A stretch of DNA of 64,000 bases from Sphingobacteriales bacterium 50-39 (GTDB taxonomy: Bacteria > Bacteroidota > Bacteroidia > Chitinophagales > Chitinophagaceae), in assembly GCA_001898505.1 (NCBI GenBank), contig MKTZ01000012.1, positions 927 through 64,926 on the forward strand, in the 5' to 3' direction. Below the pieces are notes generated by a model, which was not told the origin of the DNA, searched no databases, and saw only the letters and a list, made by a program, of their open reading frames with translations. The translations under genes and the position numbers were made by a program. This document shows, piece by piece, positions 51,009-60,065 of this stretch. The stretch's first letter is position 1. Every line of letters begins with the position of its first letter.

Positions 51009-52052
51009 TTAATAGGCGCAATCCTCCAACTGGCCGGCGCTAAAGGCGGCCACGGTCCGTTCGGGGACAAATCCGGAGTAACGCTGTTGCACCTGCTGCA
51101 ATATCTCTTCAATTTCTTCCACAGACCCTTTTTGCACCAGCTGATTGCGGAATTCTTTGATATGGGGGAACCCTTTCAGGTAATTGGTATAGTGACGGCG
51201 CATTTCCAGGATCCCTACGATGGGACCTTTCCACTCGACGCTGCGGAGCAGATGGTCCCGGATGGCGCCTGTGCGCTGTTCGATGGTCGGGGGTGGAAGA
51301 TGGGTATCCGTCTGCAAATAATGTTTTATTTCGTTGAATATCCAGGGATAGCCGATGGCGGCGCGGCCTATCATGATGCCGTCGATCCCATACCTGTCCC
51401 GGTAAATCTTTGCTTTCTCCGGGGAGTCGATATCTCCATTGCCGAAGATGGGTATATGGATGCGGGGATCTTCTTTTACCCTGGCGATAAGGCTCCAGTC
51501 GGCCTGGCCTTTATACAACTGGGCCCTGGTCCTGCCGTGGATGGTCAGCGCCTTGATCCCTACGTCCTGCAGGCGGAGGGCTACCTCTTCGATGTTCTTC
51601 GACTGATCATCCCAGCCCAGCCGGGTTTTTACCGTCACAGGCAGTTTTGTGCCTTTTACGACGGCTTCCGTCAGGCGGGTCATGGCGGCCACATCCTTTA
51701 AAACGGCGGCTCCGGCGCCCTTGCAAACCACTTTCTTGACCGGGCACCCAAAATTGATATCCACCAGGTCGGGCTGGACGGTGTCTACGATACGGGCGCT
51801 CATGGACATCGCCTCTTCGTCCCCTCCAAATATCTGGATGCCAAAGGGTCGCTCGTATTCGAAGAAATCCAGCTTTTGACGGCTTTTGATCGCATCCCGG
51901 ATCAGTCCTTCGCTGGAAATGAACTCACTGTACATGAGATCGGCTCCATTCTGCTTGCAGACATACCGGAATGGCGGATCGCTCACATCTTCCATGGGGG
52001 CCAGAAGAAGCGGGAATGCAGGAAGTTGTATATTGCCGATGTTTATCGCCAT
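51009..52052 (-). CDS. tRNA-dihydrouridine synthase
   Basis: 347 residues. FMN enzyme that reduces uridine to dihydrouridine in tRNA. Signatures: PLLLAPMEDVSDPPFRYVCK, VDINFGCPVKKVVCKGAGAA (active-site Cys in the family is the one in GCPxxKV-C), TVKTRLGWDD, ALTIHGRTRAQLYKGQADWS and DGIMIGRAAIGYPWIFNEIK. Its layout is DusB-like; the exact position modified is not settled by eye. It ends in QLEDCAY. Single gene, divergent from the CPBP gene. Confidence 0.94.
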   Translation of the reverse strand: MAINIGNIQLPAFPLLLAPMEDVSDPPFRYVCKQNGADLMYSEFISSEGLIRDAIKSRQKLDFFEYERPFGIQIFGGDEEAMSMSARIVDTVQPDLVDINFGCPVKKVVCKGAGAAVLKDVAAMTRLTEAVVKGTKLPVTVKTRLGWDDQSKNIEEVALRLQDVGIKALTIHGRTRAQLYKGQADWSLIARVKEDPRIHIPIFGNGDIDSPEKAKIYRDRYGIDGIMIGRAAIGYPWIFNEIKHYLQTDTHLPPPTIEQRTGAIRDHLLRSVEWKGPIVGILEMRRHYTNYLKGFPHIKEFRNQLVQKGSVEEIEEILQQVQQRYSGFVPERTVAAFSAGQLEDCAY

Positions 52053-52114
52053 GAAGGATGCAAATTTACGTCGAAATGCCCAATGGTCAAAGGATAGACA
52101 ATGATCGAGCCACT

Positions 52115-52990
52115 ATGAACCAAAGACTGAAAATACCTTCCCCCTGGGCCCAATTAGGTCTTTTTATGACCTTGTTAGGCGGATGTTATGTTTTTACCCT
52201 TTTGCTGCTGGGTTGGATGCCAACGCCTGCGCGGGGAGGCATTGGGTGGGAAAAATTCCAGCAGATGCTGGCTTCGGCGGGCATATTTGCCCTGCCCGGC
52301 TTTTTATTTGCCATCATGACCAGCCATAGGAACGCACCCGGCTTCCTTGGCTTCAGAAAGGCGCAGATCCCCGCCTTTTATGCAATAGGGGTGCTCCTGC
52401 TGCTGTTGTCCTTCCCATTCGAAGGCTGGCTGGGGCAATTGAACCGCCATATCCCTCTATCCCATTGGATGGTCAGCGCGGAGAAAGAGGCCAATGAGAA
52501 GATGGGGGATTTTCTGCGAACGAACTCGGCCCTGGACATCGTGATCAATGTCATTGTCATTGCGGCTATTCCGGCTGTGTGTGAGGAGATCTGTTTCCGG
52601 GGAGCATTGCAGCGTATCCTTATTCAATGTTTTAATAGTCCATGGGCCGGTATTATATTCACCGGCGCATTCTTTTCCGCCTTCCACCTGCAGTTCCAGG
52701 GTTTTCTGCCGCGGATGTTCATGGGTATATTGCTGGGCGCGGCATACTGGTACAGCGGCAGTTTGTGGGTATCCATCCTGGCGCATTTCTTTACCAATGC
52801 TGCGCAGGTGATAGCCGTATCCTATTATCCAAAAATGATCGATGAGGATCCTTATGTACCTGTGTACTGGGCGCTGCTGTCCCTGGTGATAGTAGTGGGA
52901 CTGTTGTCCGTACTGCGGAGGCGTTCGAGGACCAGTTACGCAGAAGTATATGCGAACAATGACAATCATTACAGTGGATTTCCCGAATGA
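52115..52990 (+). CDS. CPBP family intramembrane metalloprotease
   Basis: 291 residues from the ATG at 52115; upstream codons belong to the divergent gene's leader. About eight membrane helices. The family motifs are AVCEEICFRGALQRILIQCF (EExxxR, with the two Glu at about residues 172-173), FSAFHLQFQGFLPRMFMGIL (His) and ILAHFFTNAAQVIAVSYY (His). Members are Rce1-like proteases or adaptor proteins in the inner membrane; substrates here are unknown. cdsA starts 18 bases later and probably shares the transcript. Confidence 0.92.
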   Translation: MNQRLKIPSPWAQLGLFMTLLGGCYVFTLLLLGWMPTPARGGIGWEKFQQMLASAGIFALPGFLFAIMTSHRNAPGFLGFRKAQIPAFYAIGVLLLLLSFPFEGWLGQLNRHIPLSHWMVSAEKEANEKMGDFLRTNSALDIVINVIVIAAIPAVCEEICFRGALQRILIQCFNSPWAGIIFTGAFFSAFHLQFQGFLPRMFMGILLGAAYWYSGSLWVSILAHFFTNAAQVIAVSYYPKMIDEDPYVPVYWALLSLVIVVGLLSVLRRRSRTSYAEVYANNDNHYSGFPE

Positions 52991-53008
52991 CCCCTAATTT
53001 AATGTACC

Positions 53009-53905
53009 ATGGCTTTAAACATTTCAGTATTTAAAACGCGGAGTCTGACGGCTGCCATTTTCGTGGTCGTCATGCTGGCCGGATTGTTATGGAACGTGTG
53101 GAGCTTTTTTGTGCTCTTCTCCATCGTCCACTTTGGAGCCTGGTATGAATATCAAAAGCTGGTAGCGGGCATCGACGGCGAGTATGCCACTATCTCACCC
53201 TTCCATCGTTATGGCGTCATGATCGCCGGATGGTGTTTTATGTGGTACTTTACCAATAAAGGCTATACTGTTGGAAACATCCCTTTTCATGTCATCGGGT
53301 GGTGGACAGGGCTGGTATTTCTTTTTGTGCTGCCTTTGGGCGAGATATTGCTGACCCGTCAGATCAGCATAAAAAATATACTGTATTCGGCAGGCGGTCT
53401 TGTTTATATATCCCTTTCCCTCGGATTGTTGACAAATCTGCGAACCATGTTCTATGGCAATATCGTCGGTTTCCAGGGCTGGCTGCTTATACTGATCATC
53501 ATCGGCTCCATCTGGATCAATGATACGATGGCGTATATCGTTGGCTCCCTGATCGGCAAGACGCCTTTTTCAAAAATATCTCCCAAGAAAACCTGGGAAG
53601 GGACATTGGGCGGTATTATCCTGGCGGTGGTGGTCATGGGCATTATCGGATTCTTTGTTACACGGCTTCCCGACGGAGGTGAAGTGAATTGGGTATGGAC
53701 ATTACAGTGGGTAGCCATTGCCGCCATTGCGGCCGTTACGGGCACGGCGGGCGATCTGCTGGAAAGCAAGCTCAAGCGCATGGCCGGCGTAAAGGACAGC
53801 GGTCATATCATGCCGGGGCATGGAGGTTTTCTCGACAGGTTCGATAGCCTGCTGGTGGCGACGCCTTTTGTGTGGCTGTATATCATGTGGTTACAGGTGT
53901 TCTGA
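53009..53905 (+). CDS. cdsA: phosphatidate cytidylyltransferase
   Basis: 298 residues with about eight membrane helices. It activates phosphatidic acid with CTP to CDP-diacylglycerol, the entry to phospholipid synthesis. The signature near the end is complete: GDLLESKLKRMAGVKDSGHI followed by MPGHGGFLDRFDSLL. A second landmark is ISPKKTWEGTLGGIILAVVV. The phosphatidylserine decarboxylase gene follows after 36 bases, so two steps of the phosphatidylethanolamine route are neighbours. Confidence 0.96.
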   Translation: MALNISVFKTRSLTAAIFVVVMLAGLLWNVWSFFVLFSIVHFGAWYEYQKLVAGIDGEYATISPFHRYGVMIAGWCFMWYFTNKGYTVGNIPFHVIGWWTGLVFLFVLPLGEILLTRQISIKNILYSAGGLVYISLSLGLLTNLRTMFYGNIVGFQGWLLILIIIGSIWINDTMAYIVGSLIGKTPFSKISPKKTWEGTLGGIILAVVVMGIIGFFVTRLPDGGEVNWVWTLQWVAIAAIAAVTGTAGDLLESKLKRMAGVKDSGHIMPGHGGFLDRFDSLLVATPFVWLYIMWLQVF

Positions 53906-53916
53906 TAACTATTTAT

Positions 53917-53924
53917 TACCTTTG
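53917..53924 (+). promoter_or_regulatory. -7 box of psd
   Basis: TACCTTTG, 17 bases before the ATG, in the short gap after cdsA; the gene may thus have its own promoter. Confidence 0.5.
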
Positions 53925-53941
53925 ACGTCCAATCATTTATA

Positions 53942-54598
53942 ATGACAATCCATCGAGAAGGTTATCCTACTATCGCCATCAGTGCCCTTGCTTTTGCCCT
54001 GATCAACCTGTCTTCCTTTTATTTCATCAGTGCTCATGCGGCATGGCTCAGCTATATACTTTTTTTTGTAACGCTGGCTGTTTGGTTGTTCCTCATCTCT
54101 TTTTTCCGGGTGCCCAATCGTAAATTGACCGTGGGGGATAATCTGATCGTTTGCCCGGCGGATGGCAAGGTGGTGGTGATCGAGGAGATCTTCGATGTGG
54201 AGTATTTTTCAGACAAGCGTATACAGGTGTCTATTTTTATGAGCCCTGCCAATGTCCATCAAAACCGGAACCCCATGAGCGGGGAGGTGGTATACAATCA
54301 ATATCATAAAGGAAAATACCTGGTGGCCTGGCATCCCAAATCTTCCACGGAGAACGAGCGGCACAGCGTGGTGCTGCGCAATAGCCATGGGGAGATCCTG
54401 GTAAAACAGATCGCCGGAGCCCTGGCCAAACGTATCGTCAACTACCTGTCCGTAGGACAGAAGGTAGAGCAAAGCGCGGAGTATGGGTTTATAAAGTTCG
54501 GATCGAGGGTGGATGTGCTGCTGCCGGTGGGTACAAAGATAGACGTCCAGCTAAACCAGGTGGTGCAAGGTGGGGTGACGGTGCTGGCGACATGGTAG
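53942..54598 (+). CDS. psd: phosphatidylserine decarboxylase, short type
   Basis: 218 residues. It turns phosphatidylserine into phosphatidylethanolamine in the inner membrane. Two membrane helices (residues 10-55) are followed by PNRKLTVGDNLIVCPADGKV, FMSPANVHQNRNPMSGEVVY and the self-cleavage site FGSRVDVLLPVG, where the Ser of GS becomes the pyruvoyl group. It belongs to the short group without the long N-terminal part of the E. coli enzyme, the usual type in Bacteroidota. Confidence 0.93.
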   Translation: MTIHREGYPTIAISALAFALINLSSFYFISAHAAWLSYILFFVTLAVWLFLISFFRVPNRKLTVGDNLIVCPADGKVVVIEEIFDVEYFSDKRIQVSIFMSPANVHQNRNPMSGEVVYNQYHKGKYLVAWHPKSSTENERHSVVLRNSHGEILVKQIAGALAKRIVNYLSVGQKVEQSAEYGFIKFGSRVDVLLPVGTKIDVQLNQVVQGGVTVLATW

Positions 54599-54662
54599 GT
54601 TCCGGGCGCACGGATGTGACCCTGTGGTTGGAGAGATGAATCAGAAATCGTATATTTAGGAT

Positions 54663-54809
54663 ATGAAGAAAATACTTACACTTACGACTGCCATCCTGCT
54701 TGTAGCAGGTATTGCCTATGCCGGTGACAAGGGCAAAGAGAAGAAGAAAGAAAAGCAAAAAACGCACACCACCTGCTCGGGTAAAGAGTGCGGAAAAAAG
54801 AAAGGCTGA
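54663..54809 (+). CDS. secreted Lys-rich mini-protein (48 aa)
   Basis: MKKILTLTTAILLVAGIAYA is a clean signal peptide; the mature 28 residues are GDKGKEKKKEKQKTHTTC followed by SGKECGKKKG, very basic with two Cys. A TATATTTA box at 54651-54658, close to the -7 consensus, lies just upstream and the ATG begins 4 bases after it. No family was recognised, although short secreted Lys-rich peptides of this kind occur elsewhere in Bacteroidota. It could be a periplasmic polycation. I regard it as a likely gene because signal peptide and promoter box agree. Confidence 0.6.
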   Translation: MKKILTLTTAILLVAGIAYAGDKGKEKKKEKQKTHTTCSGKECGKKKG

Positions 54810-54826
54810 TCGGCTGGCAAGCTCCG

Positions 54827-55522
54827 CTAGAAAATGTCCTTCAATTCCCGTAACGAACGTACGGTATAAGTGGGCTGTATAGCCGGCTCCTGGTCCAGGT
54901 GATTGACGTATACCTGATCGATGCCTGCATTCATGGCTCCCTGTATGTCAGCCTCCACATTATCTCCCAACATAATGCTTTCCGCCCTGGTCGCTCCTGC
55001 TTTCTGCAAGGCATATTCGAAGATCTCCTTATGGGGTTTTAGACTGTTGCAACCCTCCGACGTGATCACTTCCGTAAAATAACCGGTCAGTCCCGAATGC
55101 CGCAGCTTGCTATGCTGTGTCTTTTCAAATCCATTGGTGATCAGGTGCAGGACATAGCCCTTATCCCGGAGATATTTCAGCACTTCCAGCGTATCGGGGA
55201 ATAACAGCGTCCGGGTGGGCAGGGCGTCCAGGAACCGGACATCCATCTCCCGGGCCAGCTCGACATCGCCAATCTTGAAATCCAGCAGCGTGAGCCACAT
55301 TCTTTTCCATCGCAGCTCATCGACCTTGATATAGCCATTTCGATAGCGTTCCCATAGTTTATCGTTGTGTACGATGTAGCATTTATGGAACAGGTCAAAG
55401 TCGTGCACTCCTCTGCCGGCAAGGTCGAGGTGATGGTAGAGTTCCTGCAGGGTCAGCCGGCTATTGGCTTCGAAATCCCATAGTGTGTGGTCCAGGTCGA
55501 AAAAAAGGTGCCTATATTGCAT
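54827..55522 (-). CDS. HAD-superfamily hydrolase, YjjG-like
   Basis: 231 residues from MQYRHLFFDLDHTLWDFEAN at 55522; the frame is open 7 codons further. HAD motif I is FFDLDHTLWDF, motif II LHLITNGF, motif III Lys in SLKPHKEIFEYALQ and motif IV MLGDNVEADIQGAMNAGID. The cap region and the phrase YRNGYIKVDELRWKRMWLTL are those of the YjjG/YfnB group, which are 5'-nucleotidases for non-canonical nucleotides. Divergent from the SDR gene; a TAATTTTG box lies at 55548-55541. Confidence 0.92.
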   Translation of the reverse strand: MQYRHLFFDLDHTLWDFEANSRLTLQELYHHLDLAGRGVHDFDLFHKCYIVHNDKLWERYRNGYIKVDELRWKRMWLTLLDFKIGDVELAREMDVRFLDALPTRTLLFPDTLEVLKYLRDKGYVLHLITNGFEKTQHSKLRHSGLTGYFTEVITSEGCNSLKPHKEIFEYALQKAGATRAESIMLGDNVEADIQGAMNAGIDQVYVNHLDQEPAIQPTYTVRSLRELKDIF

Positions 55523-55540
55523 GAGAAATTTTACAAGGCG

Positions 55541-55548
55541 CAAAATTA
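55541..55548 (-). promoter_or_regulatory. -7 box of the HAD hydrolase gene
   Basis: TAATTTTG on the minus strand, 18 bases before the ATG, inside the 32-base gap to the divergent SDR gene. Confidence 0.4.
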
Positions 55549-55554
55549 CGAATT

Positions 55555-56256
55555 ATGAACTGTATCATCACCGGCGCTTCCAGGGGGCTGGGTAGGGCTA
55601 TTGCGGAAAAATTCGCCGGAGCCGGCTATCAGCTATATCTTATATCCCGCAATGCAGATGCACTGCGGCATACTTCGGATGAGCTACGGGAGAAATATCC
55701 CGCTGTCCATGTACGGTCGAAGGCTTTTGATCTGGGTGATAAGCAACAGGCTATACAGTGTGGCCGCTGGATCATCGATCATGGCGCGGATGTGGATGTC
55801 CTGGTCAATAATGCCGGCATGTTCGTTCCCGGGAACATCTCCGACGAAAAGGACGGGGTATTGGAGAAGATGATGGAAGTCAATCTTTACAGCGCTTATC
55901 ATCTTACCCGTGTGCTCTTGCCGGGCATGATCCAGCGTAAAAAAGGGCATATTTTCAATATTTGCTCGACGGCCTCGCTAAAAGCCTATCCCAATGGCGG
56001 GTCGTATAGTATCAGCAAATACGCCCTGGCGGGTTTTTCGAGCAATCTGCGGGAAGAGCTAAAGCCGCATGGTATAAAAGTTACGGCCCTGTATCCCGGG
56101 GCGGCTTATACGGATTCCTGGGCGGCCAGCGGTGTGAACCCGTTGAGGATCATGGAGGCGGGGGATGTGGCGGAAATGGTGTATGCGGCCACCCGTCTGT
56201 CCCCGCAGGCCACTGTGGAAGACATTGTGTTGAGACCGCAATTGGGGGACCTTTAG
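55555..56256 (+). CDS. short-chain dehydrogenase/reductase
   Basis: 233 residues. Classical SDR: NAD(P)-binding ITGASRGLGRAIAEKF at the start, DVLVNNAGMF, and the catalytic Ser-Tyr-Lys in NICSTASLKAYPNGGSYSIS with YSISKYALAGFSSNL. The Arg after the glycine motif hints at NADPH. Substrate unknown. It starts 32 bases from the divergent HAD gene. Confidence 0.93.
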   Translation: MNCIITGASRGLGRAIAEKFAGAGYQLYLISRNADALRHTSDELREKYPAVHVRSKAFDLGDKQQAIQCGRWIIDHGADVDVLVNNAGMFVPGNISDEKDGVLEKMMEVNLYSAYHLTRVLLPGMIQRKKGHIFNICSTASLKAYPNGGSYSISKYALAGFSSNLREELKPHGIKVTALYPGAAYTDSWAASGVNPLRIMEAGDVAEMVYAATRLSPQATVEDIVLRPQLGDL

Positions 56257-56377
56257 GGAGAGGGCTCTGCCGGTGGCGGGGCGGCCGTGAGGGGCGGCGA
56301 CCCAGGTTTAACTGAGTTTTAACCCTGCCCGGGCAGCGTTTGCTGGGGATGAAAATGTAATTTTATGCCTGTTCGGC

Positions 56378-58381
56378 ATGGACCTTATTAATTCCATAAA
56401 ATCATTGACTATAGGTAGAAATATACGTCTTGCACTTTTGATCCTGGTTGCCTTATTTACGGGCTTTTATGTGTCCGGCCAGGTGAAATTTACTACCGTT
56501 GTCAATACGAAGGACATCGGGAGGGGGGATTATCTGCAGATCGAATTCTATGTAGAAAATGCCCGGCAGATAGATCAGATGACGCCTCCGGAATTCCCTG
56601 GGTTCCAGGTTGTGCAGGGGCCTATCCAATCCAGCGGGATGAGCGTTGTGAATGGCAATATGAGCCAGTATAAATCCCTTTCTTTTGTATTGCAGCCCGT
56701 CAAGACGGGTAAGTTCACCATCGGCGGGGCATCGGCCACGGTGGATGGCAAGCACATGCAGTCCAATTCCGTTACTATCAACGTGAGCGCCAGCTCCAAT
56801 GGGGCAGGTGGCTCAGGTGGCGGCGCCAGTGGCGGTGCGGGCGGGGGAGCCAATCCTTTTCCTTCTATGAACTGGCCGCCCGATCCTTTTGCAATGGGGA
56901 GCCCGATGGATGTGGATAAGGACATCGTGCTCAAGCCGGGAGAAAAAATAAAGGATAAGATCAGTAAGAATCTTTTTCTGAAGGTGCAGGTAGACAAGAC
57001 CACTTGTTATGTGGGCGAGCCGATAGTGGCCACCTATAAACTTTATTCCCGGCTGGCCTCGGAGTCCAAGGTGACCAAGCGTCCTTCCCTCAATGGATTC
57101 AGCGTATACGATATGGTGGACCCGAACTCGGATGCGGCCTCTGTCGAGCGTCTCAACGGCAAGGCGTATACGGTGCATATCATCCGCAAGACACAACTGA
57201 TCCCCCTGCAGCCGGGGACTATCGACCTGGACCCGGTGGAGGTTGAAAATACGGTGCACTTTGTCAAGGGAACAAAACAGCAGGATCAGCATCGCAGCGG
57301 CAATCCCATGAAGGACTTCTTCGATCAGCTGAATGATGAGAACTTAGGCCCTGAAATAGACGAGAACGTTACGCTCAATACCAAGCCGGTGACCATCACC
57401 ATCAAGCCCTTGCCGGAGGCGAACAAACCTGCCGGCTTCAGCGGGGCGGTAGGCAATTTCTCTATCCAGGCGTCCCTGGCCAATCGCAATATCTCGGCGC
57501 AGGATGAAGCGACCCTGCATGTCGTCATCCGGGGTAAGGGCAATCTGCCGGTGATCACAGCCCCACAGGTGGCGTGGCCAGATGGGGTGGAAGCCTTTGA
57601 TCCTACTGCCAAGGAAGATATCAATAAGACCGCAGCGCCTATGAGCGGGGCCAAGGCATTCGACTATGTCTTTACGCCCAGGGACCCGGGTCATTATGTT
57701 ATACCTGCCATCAATTTCCCTTATTTCGATCCCGTCTCCCAGTCGTATAAGACTGTGGGCACGAACCCCATAGACTTCCAGGTAATGGCCGGCGCGAAGA
57801 AGAAACAGAATCCTCCCGGGACTGTTACTCCTGCTGCCAGTCTGGTGCAGGAGCAGCCCAGTCAGCTAAAGAAGCTGATCCAGGACCACCTGGAATGGAT
57901 ATTTGCCGTCCTGATCCTTTCCTTCCTGGCGGTGTATTTGTGGAGGCAGAATGTTCGTTTGAGAAAGGCGGAGCAGGAGCAAAAGGAGGCGGCTGCCAAA
58001 CAGGCTGAAGAAGAGCGGCTGGCGGAAGAAAAGGCGCGCGAGTCACTTGCCGCCGCCGCGGCAGCGGCGGTGCCGGCAGTGGATTACCTGCTGGAGGTTC
58101 GCCAGCTTTTCGAACAGGGTGATTATAAAGGTTTCTACCGGGAGCTCAACAGGGCTATATGGAAGGCGTTGTCCAGGAAGCTGGAGCTGCCCGCCAGTGA
58201 GCTGAATAAGCTGAATATTGCGCGCCAGCTGGATATGAAAGGCTGGGACAGACAGGACATCCTCTCTTTGGAAAATATCCTTAATGAGTGCGAGATGAAT
58301 TTATATACACCCGCCTATGATGCCTATAATATGCAAATGCTGCTGCGACAGGCGGAGTCGGTGATGAGTAAACTGGCGTAG
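56378..58381 (+). CDS. batD: BatD family protein
   Basis: 667 residues. The leader NIRLALLILVALFTGFYVSG directs export; the beta-rich body has VKFTTVVNTKDIGRGDYLQI, FPGFQVVQGPIQSSGMSVVN, DKTTCYVGEPIVATYKLYSR and FDYVFTPRDPGHYVIPAINF. A low-complexity Gly/Ser/Ala stretch (about residues 145-160) links the first two parts. A membrane helix near residue 510 (WIFAVLILSFLAVYLW) is followed by a coiled, Ala/Glu-rich segment and a cytoplasmic-type helical domain. BatD belongs to the Bat aerotolerance operon, but no batA, B, C or E gene is in this window. Confidence 0.9.
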   Translation: MDLINSIKSLTIGRNIRLALLILVALFTGFYVSGQVKFTTVVNTKDIGRGDYLQIEFYVENARQIDQMTPPEFPGFQVVQGPIQSSGMSVVNGNMSQYKSLSFVLQPVKTGKFTIGGASATVDGKHMQSNSVTINVSASSNGAGGSGGGASGGAGGGANPFPSMNWPPDPFAMGSPMDVDKDIVLKPGEKIKDKISKNLFLKVQVDKTTCYVGEPIVATYKLYSRLASESKVTKRPSLNGFSVYDMVDPNSDAASVERLNGKAYTVHIIRKTQLIPLQPGTIDLDPVEVENTVHFVKGTKQQDQHRSGNPMKDFFDQLNDENLGPEIDENVTLNTKPVTITIKPLPEANKPAGFSGAVGNFSIQASLANRNISAQDEATLHVVIRGKGNLPVITAPQVAWPDGVEAFDPTAKEDINKTAAPMSGAKAFDYVFTPRDPGHYVIPAINFPYFDPVSQSYKTVGTNPIDFQVMAGAKKKQNPPGTVTPAASLVQEQPSQLKKLIQDHLEWIFAVLILSFLAVYLWRQNVRLRKAEQEQKEAAAKQAEEERLAEEKARESLAAAAAAAVPAVDYLLEVRQLFEQGDYKGFYRELNRAIWKALSRKLELPASELNKLNIARQLDMKGWDRQDILSLENILNECEMNLYTPAYDAYNMQMLLRQAESVMSKLA

Positions 58382-58389
58382 GCCGTAGC

Positions 58390-59091
58390 CTATTCGGTGT
58401 ACTTATACCCCACCCCTCTCACGGAGTGAAAATATTTGGGGTTGCGGCTGTCCTCCTCGAAATATTTACGGAAGTTGAGCACGAAATTGTCGATGGTGCG
58501 GGTGGTAGGATAGACGTTATAGCCCCATACAGCCTGCAGGATCTTTTCCCGGGTGACTACTTCATTCCTGTTCTCGATCAGGAGTTTTAAGAGCATGACC
58601 TCCTTTTTACTCAGCTGTATGCGCTCCCCTTTTTTGGTGATGGCCTCTTGCGCCTTGAAGTCGACGGTGTTCTTTCCAAACGAATAGATATCGCCTGCAG
58701 AGTCCTTGTCCTGCATCTTCTTGTTCTTTTCGATGAGCTTTTGTATGCGCAGGAGCAGTTCTTCCAGGTTGAATGGTTTGGTGAGGTAGTCGTCGGCGCC
58801 CTTTTTTAGCCCCAGTACCCTGTCGGCGCTGGCATTTCGGGCGCTGAGGATCAGGATGGGGACGTCGTTGTTCTGGACCCGTATGGTTTCGGTGACATTG
58901 ATGCCGTCGATGCCGGGCAGCATGACATCCAGGATAATGAGATCAAAGTATTCCGACTGTATCGCTTTTAAAGCCTGCATGCCGTCATAGGCGGAAGTTA
59001 TCTCATAGCCTTCCAGCTCCAGGTTGAGCTTTAGGGCTTCATGAAGATTCTCCTCATCTTCGACCAGCAGGATGGAAATTTTCGAGCTCAT
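58390..59091 (-). CDS. OmpR-type response regulator
   Basis: 233 residues. Receiver domain 1-120 with phosphorylation site Asp55 (LIILDVMLPG), acidic pair EDE at 11-13 and Lys in KGADDYLTKPFNLEELL. A winged-helix DNA-binding domain follows (TKKGERIQLSKKEVMLLKLL, VTREKILQAVWGYNVYPTTR, RNPKYFHSVRGVGYKY). It starts 5 bases after the histidine kinase gene, its evident partner. Target genes unknown. Confidence 0.95.
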   Translation of the reverse strand: MSSKISILLVEDEENLHEALKLNLELEGYEITSAYDGMQALKAIQSEYFDLIILDVMLPGIDGINVTETIRVQNNDVPILILSARNASADRVLGLKKGADDYLTKPFNLEELLLRIQKLIEKNKKMQDKDSAGDIYSFGKNTVDFKAQEAITKKGERIQLSKKEVMLLKLLIENRNEVVTREKILQAVWGYNVYPTTRTIDNFVLNFRKYFEEDSRNPKYFHSVRGVGYKYTE

Positions 59092-59096
59092 GGCGA

Positions 59097-60065
59097 TTAG
59101 AACGTTACTGTAAAAATACTCCCAACCGGGGAATTGTCGGTGACTTTAATAGCGGCCTTATGGTCCTGGGCTATCTTACGGCAGAGGTAAAGGCCCAGGC
59201 CCGTTCCCTGGGTGCTGCGGGTCTTCTCCTGCCCTGTACGATAGAATTTGTTAAATATCTTTTTCTTTTCTTCATCGGGTATACCGGCGCCCTCGTCTTT
59301 TACGGCGAGCTGGATATGTCCCCTTTCCTGCTTCAGTGCAATGGTGATGGAACCCTCCCGGGGAGAATATTTAATGGCATTCTCTGCCAGGTTGCTGACC
59401 AGCATTTGCAGCAGCAGGGGATCTCCTGACAGGCTGCAGTCCGGCTCGACGGAGTCTATCCATTTACGGTCGGGATATCGATGGCGGAGGTCCTGTATAA
59501 TGCGTTGCACGAGTGTGGAGAGGTCCAGCTCTTCTTTGGCGCGGACATAGTCCCCACCCTCCAGCTGCGAGGCAATAAGGATATTGTTGGCCAGGGTATC
59601 CAGCCGGCCTGTCTCCTGCAGGGCGGCCTGTATCATCCTTTGCTGTTTTTGTTCGTCGAGCCGGTGTTTGAGAAGGGTCTCGAGGTTGAGCTTGGTGACG
59701 GCGATCGGTGTCTTCAGCTCATGCGTGACGGCCATCATGAAGTTCTGCTGCTGTAATTGGAGTTTTATCTGCCGCCGGACCTCTCTGTATACAAAGAGGG
59801 CGCCTACCAGGATGAGAAGGAGAAAGGTGCTGCCTTCTCCGATGTATTGCGCCGTCTTGCGCTGGGATTCGGCCTGTATCTCGCTGTATCTGGATTCATA
59901 GGATGGCTCATCCATTTTCAGCTGCTGCAGCTCATAAGCAGCCATCTGGCTGTTCTTCCGTTGGAGCTCGATGAACCAAAAGACCAGCCCTGCGATGATG
60001 TAGGCCAGGAGTACCCAATAGACGGTAATGGCGACGGCCAGTCTTTTTTTTCGAAAAAGGTTCAT
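59097..60065 (-). CDS. membrane sensor histidine kinase
   Basis: 322 residues. Two membrane helices (about 10-32 and 79-93) enclose a small periplasmic part of about 46 residues. The dimerisation domain has His115 (MMAVTHELKTPIAVTKLNLE), and the ATPase has LVSNLAENAIKYSPREG (N box), VKDEGAGIPDEEKKKIF (G1), and GTGLGLYLCRKIAQDH (G2). Its ATG overlaps the gldH stop by four bases, so kinase, regulator and gldH form one operon. With so little periplasmic sequence it may sense membrane state or a partner protein. Confidence 0.94.
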   Translation of the reverse strand: MNLFRKKRLAVAITVYWVLLAYIIAGLVFWFIELQRKNSQMAAYELQQLKMDEPSYESRYSEIQAESQRKTAQYIGEGSTFLLLILVGALFVYREVRRQIKLQLQQQNFMMAVTHELKTPIAVTKLNLETLLKHRLDEQKQQRMIQAALQETGRLDTLANNILIASQLEGGDYVRAKEELDLSTLVQRIIQDLRHRYPDRKWIDSVEPDCSLSGDPLLLQMLVSNLAENAIKYSPREGSITIALKQERGHIQLAVKDEGAGIPDEEKKKIFNKFYRTGQEKTRSTQGTGLGLYLCRKIAQDHKAAIKVTDNSPVGSIFTVTF

